DNA of 64,000 nt from Pseudolabrys taiwanensis (GCF_003367395.1 NZ_CP031417.1:372001-436000), one strand, 5' to 3'; shown: positions 50,856-59,821, counted from the first letter of the stretch. Notes: generated by a model not told the origin, from the letters alone. Translations and numbers: made by a program.

Positions 50856-50916
50856 CAAGAAGCTGCGCCGGCGCCCCCGCGTCGACGCGCAGTCCTGAAA
50901 TTTGGGAGAGCCAAGG

Positions 50917-51828
50917 ATGTACGACGCTTCCGATCCACGTTCGAAACTCGCCGCCGCGCCGGCAGCTGCCGTTAAGCCGCCGGTGACCGGTCCTTTCGGT
51001 GGCGCCGAATACGCGCGCTTTTATCAGGAGCCGCCGCAGGAGAGTGGGGCGGATGGCAAAACCTGGTATGCGCGCGGTCAGAACTTCATCATCGCTTATT
51101 CGGAGGCGAATGCGGGCGCCGTGCTGTCGCGCGACGCGCAGCCCGACGAGTACGTCGTTCTCCTGCCGGACGCTAGCGTCGCCGTCGAGATCACGACCAA
51201 GGATGGCACGGAGCAAGTGAAGGGCGGTTCTCTGGCTTTCGTCCCGCCTGGCAAATCCAGCGTCCGCGTCACCAAGCCTGGCCGTGTCGTCCGCATGTTC
51301 ACCACGCGCTCGGACGACCTCGCCGCGAAATGCTCGAACAAGGCCGCCTATGCGGCGGCGAAGCCTTACGTCGCGCCGGTCGAGCCCTGGCCGGAGCCGA
51401 AGGGCGGGTTCAAGCTGCGCGTCTACAATCTCGATGTGCCGCCGGAGCCGGGCCGCTTCGGCCGCATCTGGCGCTGCACAACCTTCATGGTGAACTACCT
51501 CGACCTTTATAACGGTCCGCGTGACGCGACGAAGCTATCGCCGCACTTCCACGACGATTTCGAGCAGTGCTCGCTCGCGCTCGAGGGCGAGTTCATGCAC
51601 CACCTGCGCTGGCCGTGGACGGTCAACAAGAACTTCTGGCGCGACGACGATCACGAACTTTGCGGTAGCCCGTCGATCGCCGTCATCCCGCCGCCGGCGG
51701 TGCACACGACCGAGGCCACCGGCCGCGGCGTCAATCAACTCGTCGACATCTTCTGCCCGCCGCGCATCGACTTCTCGGAGAAGCCGGGCTGGGTGCTCAA
51801 CGCCGACGATTATCCGATGCCGCGCTAG
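50917..51828 (+). CDS. Two-cupin domain protein with a degenerate first cupin
   Basis: 303 residues. The first half has a cupin-like strand pattern ([42 protein letters not shown]) but no metal-binding histidines. The second half has a conserved site: [29 protein letters not shown] (HxH and a Glu) and [14 protein letters not shown]. This would suit an Fe/Mn/Ni dioxygenase, isomerase or hydrolase. I cannot assign a substrate. ATG 50917 is supported by GGGAGAG upstream. It lies 62 bases after the DUF6282-like gene and 18 bases before the aldolase gene, so it is part of the same operon. Confidence 0.82.
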   Translation: MYDASDPRSKLAAAPAAAVKPPVTGPFGGAEYARFYQEPPQESGADGKTWYARGQNFIIAYSEANAGAVLSRDAQPDEYVVLLPDASVAVEITTKDGTEQVKGGSLAFVPPGKSSVRVTKPGRVVRMFTTRSDDLAAKCSNKAAYAAAKPYVAPVEPWPEPKGGFKLRVYNLDVPPEPGRFGRIWRCTTFMVNYLDLYNGPRDATKLSPHFHDDFEQCSLALEGEFMHHLRWPWTVNKNFWRDDDHELCGSPSIAVIPPPAVHTTEATGRGVNQLVDIFCPPRIDFSEKPGWVLNADDYPMPR

Positions 51829-51846
51829 GTCCGGGGGACAGCACTG

Positions 51847-52617
51847 ATGACACAGACGATTTCTTCTCTCCGCCAGCGACTAAAAGCCGGCGACAATCTG
51901 GTCGGCACGTTCTTGAAGACGCCGACGAGCCACGCGACCGAGATCGTCGCCGGTGTTGGTTACGATTTCGTGGTGATCGATCAAGAGCACGCGCCGTTCG
52001 ATCGCACGACGACCGATATCGCGCTGCTGGCGGCGCGGGCGCACAACATGCCGGCCCTGGTGCGCGTACCCGGCGCGGACGCCATTCTTTCGGTGCTCGA
52101 TTGCGGCGCCGCCGGCGTCCTCGTGCCGCATGTGGCGACGGCCGACTATGCCCGCGAGATCGCGGCGCTCTGCCGCTATCGCGGTGGCCGGCGAGGCTTC
52201 GCGACCAGCACGCGTGCCGGTCACTACACGGCGGTGCCGATGTGGCAGCACATCAAGGACTCGGACGCGAACACGGTCGTCGTGGCGCAGATCGAGGATC
52301 CCGAGGCGTTGGACCAGATCGATGCCATTGCCGCGGTCGAGGGCGTCGACGCGCTTTTCATCGGTCGCGGCGATCTGACGGCGGCGTTCGGCGATGAATC
52401 GAAGGACCCGCCGCGCGTGCGCGAGGCAGTGGAGCGGATCTGCGTTGCGGCGAAGAAGGCCGGCAAGCCGATCAGCGTCTATATCGGCGGCGACGCGGAA
52501 GCGACTTGGCTGAAGTCGCTCGGCGCCAACATGTTCGTTCTGTCGTCAGACCAAGGGTTCCTGCGCGAGGGCGCGGCGCGAGGACTGACCGGCGTGCGAA
52601 AGGCCGTGGGGGGCTGA
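51847..52617 (+). CDS. HpcH/HpaI family aldolase
   Basis: 256 residues, class II metal-dependent aldolase fold. Motifs: NLVGTFLKTPTSHATEIVAGVGYDFVVIDQEHAPFD (Glu metal ligand nearby), ALVRVPGADAILSVLDCGAAGVLVPHVATADYA, and VVAQIEDPEALDQIDAIAAVEGVDALFIGRGDLTAAFG (Glu/Asp metal ligands). Family members split 4-hydroxy-2-oxo acids such as 4-hydroxy-2-oxoheptanedioate. It would carry out a late C-C cleavage in this pathway, delivering pyruvate plus an aldehyde. Confidence 0.92.
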   Translation: MTQTISSLRQRLKAGDNLVGTFLKTPTSHATEIVAGVGYDFVVIDQEHAPFDRTTTDIALLAARAHNMPALVRVPGADAILSVLDCGAAGVLVPHVATADYAREIAALCRYRGGRRGFATSTRAGHYTAVPMWQHIKDSDANTVVVAQIEDPEALDQIDAIAAVEGVDALFIGRGDLTAAFGDESKDPPRVREAVERICVAAKKAGKPISVYIGGDAEATWLKSLGANMFVLSSDQGFLREGAARGLTGVRKAVGG

Positions 52618-52668
52618 TAGCCGCCGGAGACGAACACGGGTCAAAGAATCAACTGGGAGGATCAACGA

Positions 52669-53820
52669 ATGAATATGAGAAAAACACTCGCGGTCGCCGC
52701 GACCGTTCTCGCGCTTCCGGTCCTGACGGCGTCGGCGCAGGAGACCTATAAGGTCGGCTCATCGCTCGGCCTGACCGGCTACGGGTCGCTCACCGACGGC
52801 CACTGGCGTGACGGTCTGGAGCTCGCGATCGAGGCGGTGAATGCGCAGGGCGGTGTACTCGGGCGCAAGCTGCAGCTCGTCCACGAGGACAACAAGTCGA
52901 CGCCGCAGCAGGCCGTCGTCGGCTACCGAAAGATGATGTCGGAAGACAAAGTCATCGCCTTCGACAGCGGCTGCATTTCAGCCGGTAACTTTGCCGCCGC
53001 GAGCTTCGTCTCGAAGGCTAAGCTGCCGATGTTCCTCTGTTCCATTCTGCCGCGCCAGGCGGATGAGCAGAAATGGGCCTTCAGCTTCCTGCCGCCGCCG
53101 AAGTTCGAGGTCGACGCACGCTACGCCTATCTCAAGGAAAAGACCGATATCCGTAAGGTCGGCATTCTGTCCGATCCGAGCCCCTACAGCATGCTGATGC
53201 GCGGCATCGCCGAAAAGGGTGCGGCCGAATTCGGCCTGACGGTTGTCGCGAATGAAACCTATCAGCAGGACGACTCCGATTTCAGCGTGCAGATCGGCCG
53301 CATGAACGCCGCCGGCGCCGGCGCGATCATCATGCTCGGTCAGGGCAATGCGGTCGTTACCGTTGCCAATAACATGAAGGCGCTTGGCCTCAACAAGATG
53401 TTGCTGCTCGGCAGCATCAACGAGACCGACATTCTGCACTCGACCGGCAAGATCATCGGCGATCAGTATCTCTTTCCGGCGGCACTGATCCAGATCGCGT
53501 CCGATGACCTCAGCGTCATCGCGGATCCGGCGTCCCGCGCGGCCGCGGAGGCGTTTGTCAAGGCGGCGAAGGCGAAGTCCGGCACAGCCGACTCGGCTCA
53601 GGCGGCGCGCGCCTGGGACTCGATCATGATGCTGGCCGCAGCCATCAAAAAAGCGAATGCGGTCGACGGCACGGCGGTGCGCGATACCTTCGAGAAGCTC
53701 GGTCAATTCAAAGGTGCCGGCGCCTCCTACGACTTCACGCCAGAGCAGCACGTCGGCATCATCAATAATCCGTACGTGATTGCCGTGGTGAAAGACGGCA
53801 AGCTGGCGCTCAAGAAATGA
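52669..53820 (+). CDS. Branched-chain amino acid-type (Liv) ABC substrate-binding protein
   Basis: 383 residues with a signal peptide (KTLAVAATVLALPVLTASAQ). Family traits: YKVGSSLGLTGYGSLTDGHWRDGLELAIEAVNAQGGVLGRKLQLVHEDNKSTPQQAVVGYRKMM, the periplasmic type I fold start. It belongs to the group often tied to aromatic or amide substrates and not to leucine itself. ATG 52669 is preceded by GGGAGGATC. Its stop overlaps the livF-type start (ATGATG). The four transporter genes that follow complete the system. Confidence 0.92.
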   Translation: MNMRKTLAVAATVLALPVLTASAQETYKVGSSLGLTGYGSLTDGHWRDGLELAIEAVNAQGGVLGRKLQLVHEDNKSTPQQAVVGYRKMMSEDKVIAFDSGCISAGNFAAASFVSKAKLPMFLCSILPRQADEQKWAFSFLPPPKFEVDARYAYLKEKTDIRKVGILSDPSPYSMLMRGIAEKGAAEFGLTVVANETYQQDDSDFSVQIGRMNAAGAGAIIMLGQGNAVVTVANNMKALGLNKMLLLGSINETDILHSTGKIIGDQYLFPAALIQIASDDLSVIADPASRAAAEAFVKAAKAKSGTADSAQAARAWDSIMMLAAAIKKANAVDGTAVRDTFEKLGQFKGAGASYDFTPEQHVGIINNPYVIAVVKDGKLALKK

Positions 53821-54545
53821 TGACAGCGGCCGGCGATACACCGCTGATCGCGGTCAGCGATCTCGCGGCAAACTACGGACACGTCGCGGCGCTCAAGCCG
53901 ACGAGCCTGTACGTGGCGCCCGGTGAGTTCGTGACCATCCTGGGCCCGAATGGCGCGGGCAAGACGACCCTGCTGCGCGCCATCACCCGCTTGATCGCGA
54001 GCAGCGGCCGTATCGCCTTCAACGGCCGTGACGTAACGGGGTTGCGCACGCACGATCTCGCCAAGCTCGGCATCATTATGGTGCAGGAGGGGCGGGGCCT
54101 GTTCGGCGAGATGACCGTGCAGGAGAACCTCTCGCTCGGCGCCTACAGCCTCGGCGGCTCGTCCGCCGATGTCGAGCGGCGGTACGCGAAGGTTTTCGAA
54201 CTCTTCCCGCGCCTGCGTGAGCGTGCGGATCAGATCGCGGCCTCCATGTCGGGCGGCGAACAGCAAATGTTGGCTGTCGGGCGGGCGCTCATGGCCGATC
54301 CCAAGCTGCTGATCCTCGACGAACCGTCATTGGGACTCGCGCCGCGCGTTGCGGCGGAAATCCTTTCGACGCTCGGCAACCTCAACAAAGCCGGCCTCGG
54401 CATCCTACTGGTCGAGCAAAAGGCGCCGTTGGCGCTGAAGCTGGCGCAGCGCGTCTACATTCTGTCCTCGGGCTATGTTCGGGCCGAACTGCAGACCCAC
54501 GAGATCAAATCGCACCATGACCTCGCACGCTATTACTTCCACTAG
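53817..54545 (+). CDS. Liv-type ABC ATP-binding protein (LivF-like)
   Basis: 242 residues. Walker A ILGPNGAGKTTLLRAITRL, Q-loop KLGIIMVQEGRGLFGEMTVQENL, signature SMSGGEQQMLAVGRALMADPKLLILDEPSLGLAP with Walker B, and H-loop replaced by EQKAP (LLVEQKAPLALKLAQRVYIL), as is usual for LivF. The start overlaps the binding-protein stop by four bases. Confidence 0.94.
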   Translation: MMTAAGDTPLIAVSDLAANYGHVAALKPTSLYVAPGEFVTILGPNGAGKTTLLRAITRLIASSGRIAFNGRDVTGLRTHDLAKLGIIMVQEGRGLFGEMTVQENLSLGAYSLGGSSADVERRYAKVFELFPRLRERADQIAASMSGGEQQMLAVGRALMADPKLLILDEPSLGLAPRVAAEILSTLGNLNKAGLGILLVEQKAPLALKLAQRVYILSSGYVRAELQTHEIKSHHDLARYYFH

Positions 54546-55500
54546 GATGGGCCCCAAGCTCGACAGCGTGACCGTGGGCTCCGTGCTCGCCGTCGTGTTG
54601 CTGTTCGGCGCCGTGTTCCTCTACGGTGGCTATCTCGTCACCGTGCTCCAGCTCGCCATGATCTATGGCATCTTCTGCCTGGGGCTGAACTTCTTCATGG
54701 GATACACCGGCCAGGCTTCCTTCGGCCAGAACGCTTTCGCGGCGATCGGCGGCTATGGCACGGCTATTCTGTGCGTCGAATACCAATGGGAGCCCGCGCT
54801 TGCTTTGCTGGTCTCGATGGCGGTCGCGGGTGTTGCGGCGCTAATCGTCGGCTATCCGACGTTACGTCTGCGCGGCCACTATCTGGCGATGGCGACGTTC
54901 GCGCTCGGACTCATCACCTACGACATCTCGGTGCAATGGACGAGCTTGACCCAGGGTTACATGGGTTATGCCGGCATTCCACCGCTCGGCATAGGTCCGT
55001 TTACGGTCGAGGACGAGCGTCTCAAGCTCGTGTGCCTGATCGTGCTGCTGTTGATTGGCTTGTGGATCTCGCAGCGCTTGCGCGATTCCCGCTTCGGCCG
55101 CGCCTTGCGGGCGATCTCCGGCAGCGAAAACGGCGCCGCTGCGCTCGGCATTCGCATCTCGCGCTATAAGCTTGCCGCCTTCGTCATCGCCGCCGTCTAT
55201 GCGTCCGCCGCGGGTTCGCTGTTCGCGCATGTGGTCGGCTTCATCAGCCCGGAAGTGTTCGGCCTGCAGATGGTCGTGGTCACCTTCACGATGCTCTATG
55301 TCGGCGGCGTTGGCACGGTCTATGGCCCGGTGATCGGCGCCATCGTCGCCTCGCTGCTGCCGGAGGTTTTTCGCAGCACTGGCCGCTTCCAGGACATCGC
55401 TTATGCCGCCGTTCTGTTGCTCATGCTGATCTTCGTGCCTAAGGGGCTGTCGGCGATCGCCGGCCTCGTTCGGTCGCGACGGGCCAACCGGGAGGGCTAG
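54517..55500 (+). CDS. Liv-type ABC permease (LivM-like)
   Basis: 327 residues, about nine helices. The signature LNFFMGYTGQASFGQNAFAAIGGYGTAILC and the coupling loop RALRAISGSENGAAALGIRISRYKLAAFVIAAVYASAAGSLFAH identify LivM. ATG 54517 overlaps the livF-type stop by 29 bases; ATG 54547, right after the livF stop, is an equally possible start and neither has a clear ribosome-binding site, so translation is probably coupled. Confidence 0.92.
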   Translation: MTSHAITSTRMGPKLDSVTVGSVLAVVLLFGAVFLYGGYLVTVLQLAMIYGIFCLGLNFFMGYTGQASFGQNAFAAIGGYGTAILCVEYQWEPALALLVSMAVAGVAALIVGYPTLRLRGHYLAMATFALGLITYDISVQWTSLTQGYMGYAGIPPLGIGPFTVEDERLKLVCLIVLLLIGLWISQRLRDSRFGRALRAISGSENGAAALGIRISRYKLAAFVIAAVYASAAGSLFAHVVGFISPEVFGLQMVVVTFTMLYVGGVGTVYGPVIGAIVASLLPEVFRSTGRFQDIAYAAVLLLMLIFVPKGLSAIAGLVRSRRANREG

Positions 55501-55503
55501 CCG

Positions 55504-56277
55504 ATGTCGCTCCTCAAAGTGCGCGGCCTGACCAAAAGGTTCGAAGGTCTTGTCGCAAACAACGACATCAGTCTCGAAGTGCCGGACGGCAGCCTCTATG
55601 CGGTCATCGGCCCGAACGGCGCCGGCAAGACCACCTTCTTCAACATGATCTCGGGTTTCCTGCCGTCGACGGCCGGCTCGATCGAGTTCGCCGGCCGCGA
55701 TATTACGCGCGAGCGTCAGGACAAGATCGCGGCGATGGGCCTCGTCCGCACGTTCCAGCTTGTGCAGTTGTTCAAGGGCATGTCCGTCGCCGAGAATGTC
55801 GAGCTCGGCTGTCACTTGGCTACAAAAGGGGGCGTTGCGGCTGCGTTGGTGCGGCCGTTCTGGTATCGCAAGCAGGAGACGAGCGTGCGCGATACCGCGC
55901 GCGAGCTGCTCGACTTCGTTGGGCTTGGCAGCCAGGCCGATCACGATGCCGAATTGCTGCCCTACGGTCAGCAGCGTTTATTGGAAGTGGCGCGGGCGCT
56001 CGCGGCCAAGCCGCGCATGCTGCTGCTGGACGAGCCGGCCGCGGGACTCAATACGCAGGAAACGGATGCCCTTGCGGTCATCATCCAGAAGGTCAACGCG
56101 CAAGGCATCACTGTCCTGTTGATCGAACACGACGTCGGTCTGGTAACCCGCATCGCACATCGGATCGCGGTGCTGGATTTCGGGCGCAAGATCACGGAAG
56201 GCACGCCGGACGAGGTCAAGCAGCATCCTGAAGTGATCGCGGCTTATCTCGGAACCGAGGAGGGCGCCGATGCCTAG
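55504..56277 (+). CDS. Liv-type ABC ATP-binding protein (LivG-like)
   Basis: 257 residues. Walker A VIGPNGAGKTTFFNMISGFLPSTAG, Q-loop MGLVRTFQLVQLFKGMSVAENV, a diverged signature LLPYGQQRLLEVARALAAKPRMLLLDEPAAGLNTQET typical for LivG, and H-loop VLLIEHDVGLVTRIAHRIAVLDFG. It starts three bases after the LivM stop and overlaps LivH. Confidence 0.94.
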   Translation: MSLLKVRGLTKRFEGLVANNDISLEVPDGSLYAVIGPNGAGKTTFFNMISGFLPSTAGSIEFAGRDITRERQDKIAAMGLVRTFQLVQLFKGMSVAENVELGCHLATKGGVAAALVRPFWYRKQETSVRDTARELLDFVGLGSQADHDAELLPYGQQRLLEVARALAAKPRMLLLDEPAAGLNTQETDALAVIIQKVNAQGITVLLIEHDVGLVTRIAHRIAVLDFGRKITEGTPDEVKQHPEVIAAYLGTEEGADA

Positions 56278-57157
56278 CAATGTCGAACTCATTCAAAGCC
56301 TGGTCAATGGCGTCGGCATAGGTCTCGTCTACGGGCTGATCGCGGTCGGCTTTTCCGTCATCTACAACGCCAGCGGCATCGTGAACTTCGCTCAAGGCGT
56401 CTTCGTCATGTTAGGCGGAATGTTCACGCATTCATTGCTGACGAGGCTCGGTATGCCGGAGGCCGTTTCTGCCGCGATCAGCATCGTGCTGGTCGCCGGT
56501 GTCGGCGTGCTGGTGCAGTTCCTGGTCATCAACCCGATGTGGAATCGCAAGGCGCCGCTGTTTGCCATCATCCTGGCGACGCTCGCGGTGCAGATCCTGA
56601 TCGAGCAGGTGGTCATCCTGACCCTCGGCGATCAGCCGCGGACTTATCCGGAATTTACCTCCGGCGGTCCGCTGAAGATCGGAGAGATCGCCTTCAGCTA
56701 CCAACTTTTCTGGATTCTCGGCTGCGGCCTGCTGATGGTCATCGCCCTGTCGCTGTTCTTCACCAAGACCAATGTCGGTCGCGCGTTGCGTGCCTGTTCG
56801 CAGAACCGTGAATCCGCGGCGCTGCTCGGCATTCCCGTGCAAGGCATGCTGATGCTGTCCTTCGCGCTCAGCGCGGCGCTGGGGGCTGCGGCCGGCATCC
56901 TGATCACGCCGACGCAATACACCGCCTACAGCGTCGGCGGCCCGTTCGGCATCAACGGTTTCATCGCGGCGATCATCGGCGGCTTCGGCAGCGCGCCGGC
57001 GGCGCTGGTCGGCGGCATCCTGCTCGGCGTCGTGCAGTCGGGCGCTATCGTCTTCTTCGGCGCCGGCTTCAAGAACGTCGTGGCGCTGACGGTGCTGCTG
57101 ATCGTGCTGTTGTTCTTCCCGCATGGTCTTTTCGGCGGCCTCGGCAAAAAGGTCTAG
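56270..57157 (+). CDS. Liv-type ABC permease (LivH-like)
   Basis: 295 residues. LivH hallmarks are LVNGVGIGLVYGLIAVGFSVIYNASGIVNFAQGVFVMLGGMF and the loop VGRALRACSQNRESAALLGIPVQGMLMLSFALSAALGAAAGIL. It forms the membrane channel with LivM. Its start overlaps LivG by eight bases. With the three genes before it and the binding protein it forms a complete importer. Confidence 0.94.
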   Translation: MPSNVELIQSLVNGVGIGLVYGLIAVGFSVIYNASGIVNFAQGVFVMLGGMFTHSLLTRLGMPEAVSAAISIVLVAGVGVLVQFLVINPMWNRKAPLFAIILATLAVQILIEQVVILTLGDQPRTYPEFTSGGPLKIGEIAFSYQLFWILGCGLLMVIALSLFFTKTNVGRALRACSQNRESAALLGIPVQGMLMLSFALSAALGAAAGILITPTQYTAYSVGGPFGINGFIAAIIGGFGSAPAALVGGILLGVVQSGAIVFFGAGFKNVVALTVLLIVLLFFPHGLFGGLGKKV

Positions 57158-57166
57158 GAGCGGCCC

Positions 57167-57850
57167 GTGCACGCATTGTTGGTCTATGCCCATCCCGAGC
57201 CGACGTCGTTCACGGCGGCGTTGAAGGACACCGCCTCAGAGACGATCCGTGGCGCCGGCCACAGTGTTGAAATTTCCGATCTCTACGCGGAGGGCTTCAA
57301 TCCCGTTGCCGGGCGTCATGACTTCCTGACCACGCATGATCCGCAGCGGTTTCATTATCAGAACGAGCAGGGACACGCGCACAAGGAGGGTGGCTTCGCG
57401 CCCGATCTTGCGCGCGAGCAGGCGCGTTTCGCCAAGGCGGACCTGGTGATCTGGCTCTATCCGATCTGGTGGGGCGGGGTGCCGGCCATCCTGAAAGGCT
57501 GGTTCGACCGGGTCATGGCTTATGGCTTCGCCTACTCGGATGGCCGCCGCTACGACAGCGGCTTCTTTCGGGACAAACTTGGAATGTTGTGTCTGACCAC
57601 CGGCGGCACTGAGCAGCGCTTCTCCGCCACAGGTGTCTATGGCACCATCGATCAGGTATTGTGGCCGACGCAGCGTCTCATGGTCGAGTACATGGGCCTC
57701 AAGGCGCTCGAGCCGTTCGTCGCCTATGGCGCACCGCGTGTCGACCAAGCGGGCCGCGAAGCCTATCTGGCGGCGTGGCGGGCGCGCCTTCTCGATGTGC
57801 TTGCGGAGTCCGCGTCTAGCGACGCGCCGAAAACCGTTCCCGTGCCGTGA
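57167..57850 (+). CDS. NAD(P)H:quinone oxidoreductase-like flavodoxin-fold protein
   Basis: 227 residues. MHALLVYAHPEPTSFTAALKDTASETIRGAGHSVEISDLY is the FMN/FAD-binding start of the NQO1/KefF/MdaB family, and ADLVIWLYPIWWGGVPAILKGWFDRVMAYGFAY is its conserved W-rich loop; LCLTTGGTEQRFSATG is the third part. These enzymes reduce quinones or nitro compounds with two electrons. GTG 57167 has TAGGAG upstream at a 6-base spacing. It is the last gene of the operon and overlaps the convergent exonuclease end by 35 bases. Confidence 0.9.
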   Translation: MHALLVYAHPEPTSFTAALKDTASETIRGAGHSVEISDLYAEGFNPVAGRHDFLTTHDPQRFHYQNEQGHAHKEGGFAPDLAREQARFAKADLVIWLYPIWWGGVPAILKGWFDRVMAYGFAYSDGRRYDSGFFRDKLGMLCLTTGGTEQRFSATGVYGTIDQVLWPTQRLMVEYMGLKALEPFVAYGAPRVDQAGREAYLAAWRARLLDVLAESASSDAPKTVPVP

Positions 57851-58730
57851 CGGCCTGGCAGCGCAGATCGATATCGCGCTGATAGATTTCCCGGCGAAGA
57901 TAGTCGAGCTCGGTCTCTCGGATGCTTTCGTCGACCTCGATGTGCCAAGCGCGCGGCGAGCCGTCGGAGCCGTCACTCCAGCGATAGCCGCGCTTTTTGA
58001 GAACCTCCTTCAGGTCGAACGGTGCGTTTTCCGCCCAGATGCGGAATGCGCGGCGGCGCGCGCGGTCGAGCAACTCTGCTAAAGCCGACGCGGAATTCGT
58101 CGGCAGCGGGTGGGCCAGGACCTCCAACAGGGCGTGACAGTCGTCGATGGCGCGATGGGCGTTGTGGAAGAGGCCGATCTCGGAAAGCAAATATGCCAGC
58201 TTCGCGCCGCCGAAACCGTGAGCCTTCCAATCGACCTGGCTCGCCGAACACGCCCAGTTCTTGGTTTCGAAGGTCGGCCAGAAGCGTTCGGCAAACTTCC
58301 GATCGAAGCCGGCATTATGCGCGATGACCACACCCGCATCGGCGACGAAATCGACAAGGGCATCGGCGTCGATCTTGCAGCCGGCGACCATCTCGTCGGT
58401 GATGCCGGTCAGTCGTGTCACCTCGGCCGGTATTGAGCCGGACGGTTGGTTGAAGGCCTGGAAGATGCCGGTGACGCCAGTGATCGCATCGCTCTGGTCG
58501 TAGCGAAACTTGATAGCCGCCAGTTCGATGACCTCGTCCTTGGCGGTATCGAGGCCGGTCGTCTCGAGATCGATGATGAGCCCGACGCGTTCTGATGGGC
58601 CGACGGATGCGCTCGGCTCGCGCGGCACCAGACGCCGGAGCACCTTGTAGTCGCCGGTCGCTTCGAGGCCGCGCGCCATGTCGTCGAGGTCAGGCGGGCG
58701 TTGAGGTTGTAGCGGGCTTGTCGATGTCAC
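57816..58730 (-). CDS. DEDDh 3'-5' exonuclease (DnaQ/Pol III epsilon-like)
   Basis: 304 residues. ExoI is GLIIDLETTGLDTAKDEVIELAAIKFRYD, ExoII is VVIAHNAGFDRKFAERFWP, ExoIII is NAHRAIDDCHALLEVL, giving the D-E-D-D-h set. The C-terminal extension (EVLKKRGYRWSDGSDGSPRAWHIEVDESIRETELDYLRREIYQRDIDLRCQAVTARERFSARR) is longer than in the polymerase subunit and is known from stand-alone DnaQ-like exonucleases. Start uncertain: GTG 58730 (VTSTSPLQPQRPPDLDDMARG) or ATG 58679. It is likely a repair nuclease and not the replicative proofreading subunit. Confidence 0.9.
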   Translation of the reverse strand: MTSTSPLQPQRPPDLDDMARGLEATGDYKVLRRLVPREPSASVGPSERVGLIIDLETTGLDTAKDEVIELAAIKFRYDQSDAITGVTGIFQAFNQPSGSIPAEVTRLTGITDEMVAGCKIDADALVDFVADAGVVIAHNAGFDRKFAERFWPTFETKNWACSASQVDWKAHGFGGAKLAYLLSEIGLFHNAHRAIDDCHALLEVLAHPLPTNSASALAELLDRARRRAFRIWAENAPFDLKEVLKKRGYRWSDGSDGSPRAWHIEVDESIRETELDYLRREIYQRDIDLRCQAVTARERFSARR

Positions 58731-58965
58731 GGACTTATATTGCTTCGGCAGTGCGTCAGGCGTAGGGCAGATGCGCGATGGATGCGGTCTCAACCGGAAT
58801 GCCGGTTTCACGAGGTCGGAGCCATCGCGAATCCTGGATAACCTTGTGGTTGCCGTCCGTCCACTGCGCGCGGGCCGTGTCCTCCCCGACGGAATCGAGA
58901 GCGGTTCTTCGGCCGGCAGCGGCGGCCGAATTGACCGAATCAGTCACCAATGCATCTTCCGGTTC

Positions 58966-59199
58966 ATGGGGATTCGGACGCATTTCAAGGGCGCAAAGCT
59001 CGTCCGTATGTCGAACGGCGACTATTGCCTCGTCCGCTCGCTCGGCTTGGTGCCGGGTGGTAAGGGCATGAAGCATCACGAGAATCTCTTGCGGCTCACG
59101 CCGGCCGGCGTTGCCTCAAAGCTTTTCGACGTTCTGCGCGGCTCGCTCTTCCCCTCTCTGCTGTCGCCCTTCCGCACGTGGCAAAAGCGCCCGGACTGA
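58966..59199 (+). CDS. Possible small hypothetical protein
   Basis: Would encode 77 residues (MGIRTHFKGAKLVRMSNGDY ... GSLFPSLLSPFRTWQKRPD). Codon choice (GGC, CTC, CGC, GAC) fits the neighbouring genes, but there is no clear ribosome-binding site and the frame is open further upstream. No family recognised. Two overlapping minus-strand frames exist and look like shadows. Treat as tentative. Confidence 0.35.
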   Translation: MGIRTHFKGAKLVRMSNGDYCLVRSLGLVPGGKGMKHHENLLRLTPAGVASKLFDVLRGSLFPSLLSPFRTWQKRPD

Positions 59200-59506
59200 T
59201 GGCGAACGATTTCCACAGGACAATGCGCACGGGCGCGGAGCGATCCGCCTCATGGCGTGTGGAAGTGTCACTGCACCTGCCGCTCCTGTAACAGCGATTC
59301 GCGACAGGACCTCTCCTGTGGCGGTGCTGCGATTTCAGAAAAGTTTCAGAAGTCGGCGCGGTGTCGTTCAGGACATCTCTCTCGTCTCGCTGGCAACCTC
59401 TTCGAGCTGAAGGTTCGAGATCCGCCGCAGGAGCGCTGGGTCTCGATGCCCGTTGCGAACCGCATGCGGCGGTCGCGACGTCGAGCGTCAACAGTGGGAG
59501 AGATCG
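59200..59506. promoter_or_regulatory. Intergenic region with tandem TTTCAGAA boxes upstream of small secreted gene
   Basis: 307 bases without a convincing gene. Repeated 8-mers TTTCAGAA occur at 59333-59340 and 59344-59351 (11-bp phase), and GTTCAGGA at 59366-59373 lies two further turns downstream. The same arrangement is present at 61602-61643. This looks like a binding site for an OmpR-type winged-helix protein, 133 bases before the GTG at 59507. Confidence 0.6.
59333..59374 (+). promoter_or_regulatory. Tandem direct-repeat operator, copy 1
   Basis: TTTCAGAA (59333), TTTCAGAA (59344), GTTCAGGA (59366): offsets 0, 11 and 33. Identical spacing to copy 2. Direct repeats of 11-bp period are how OmpR/PhoB-type winged helices bind. 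Confidence 0.6.
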
Positions 59507-59779
59507 GTGAAGTTTATTCCAGGGGCTTTGTTGCTCGGTTTGTGTCTGCTGCCGGCCGTTGCCTCGGCGCAGACGATGAATGCCGACGACCTCAAATGGG
59601 TCAACCAGTGCATTCGCGACAACCAGGGGGAGCCGGGCGCAACGCCGGCGATCGCGCGCGCCTATTGCATCTGCATGAACGAGAAAATGGACAACAATGA
59701 GAGCCAGTCTATCACCCAGTGGGAGAAGTCTCACCCGGAAGAGCGTAAGGCTTGCGACAAGCAGGCGGGTTGGCGGTAA
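59507..59779 (+). CDS. Small secreted protein, hypothetical
   Basis: 90 residues. A signal peptide (VKFIPGALLLGLCLLPAVASAQT) is followed by MNADDLKWVNQCIRDNQGEPGATPAIARAYCICMNEKMDNNESQSITQWEKSHPEERKACDKQAGWR, a helical region with four cysteines (QC, YCIC, AC). Such short four-Cys periplasmic proteins recur in rhizobia without known function. GTG 59507 follows GGGAGAG. A terminator follows at 59822-59850. The upstream tandem-box element suggests control by the same regulator as the adhesin. Confidence 0.8.
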   Translation: MKFIPGALLLGLCLLPAVASAQTMNADDLKWVNQCIRDNQGEPGATPAIARAYCICMNEKMDNNESQSITQWEKSHPEERKACDKQAGWR

Positions 59780-59821
59780 GACGCCTGTGGCGCGGTAAGG
59801 CGCCTACATTATAATGAATAG

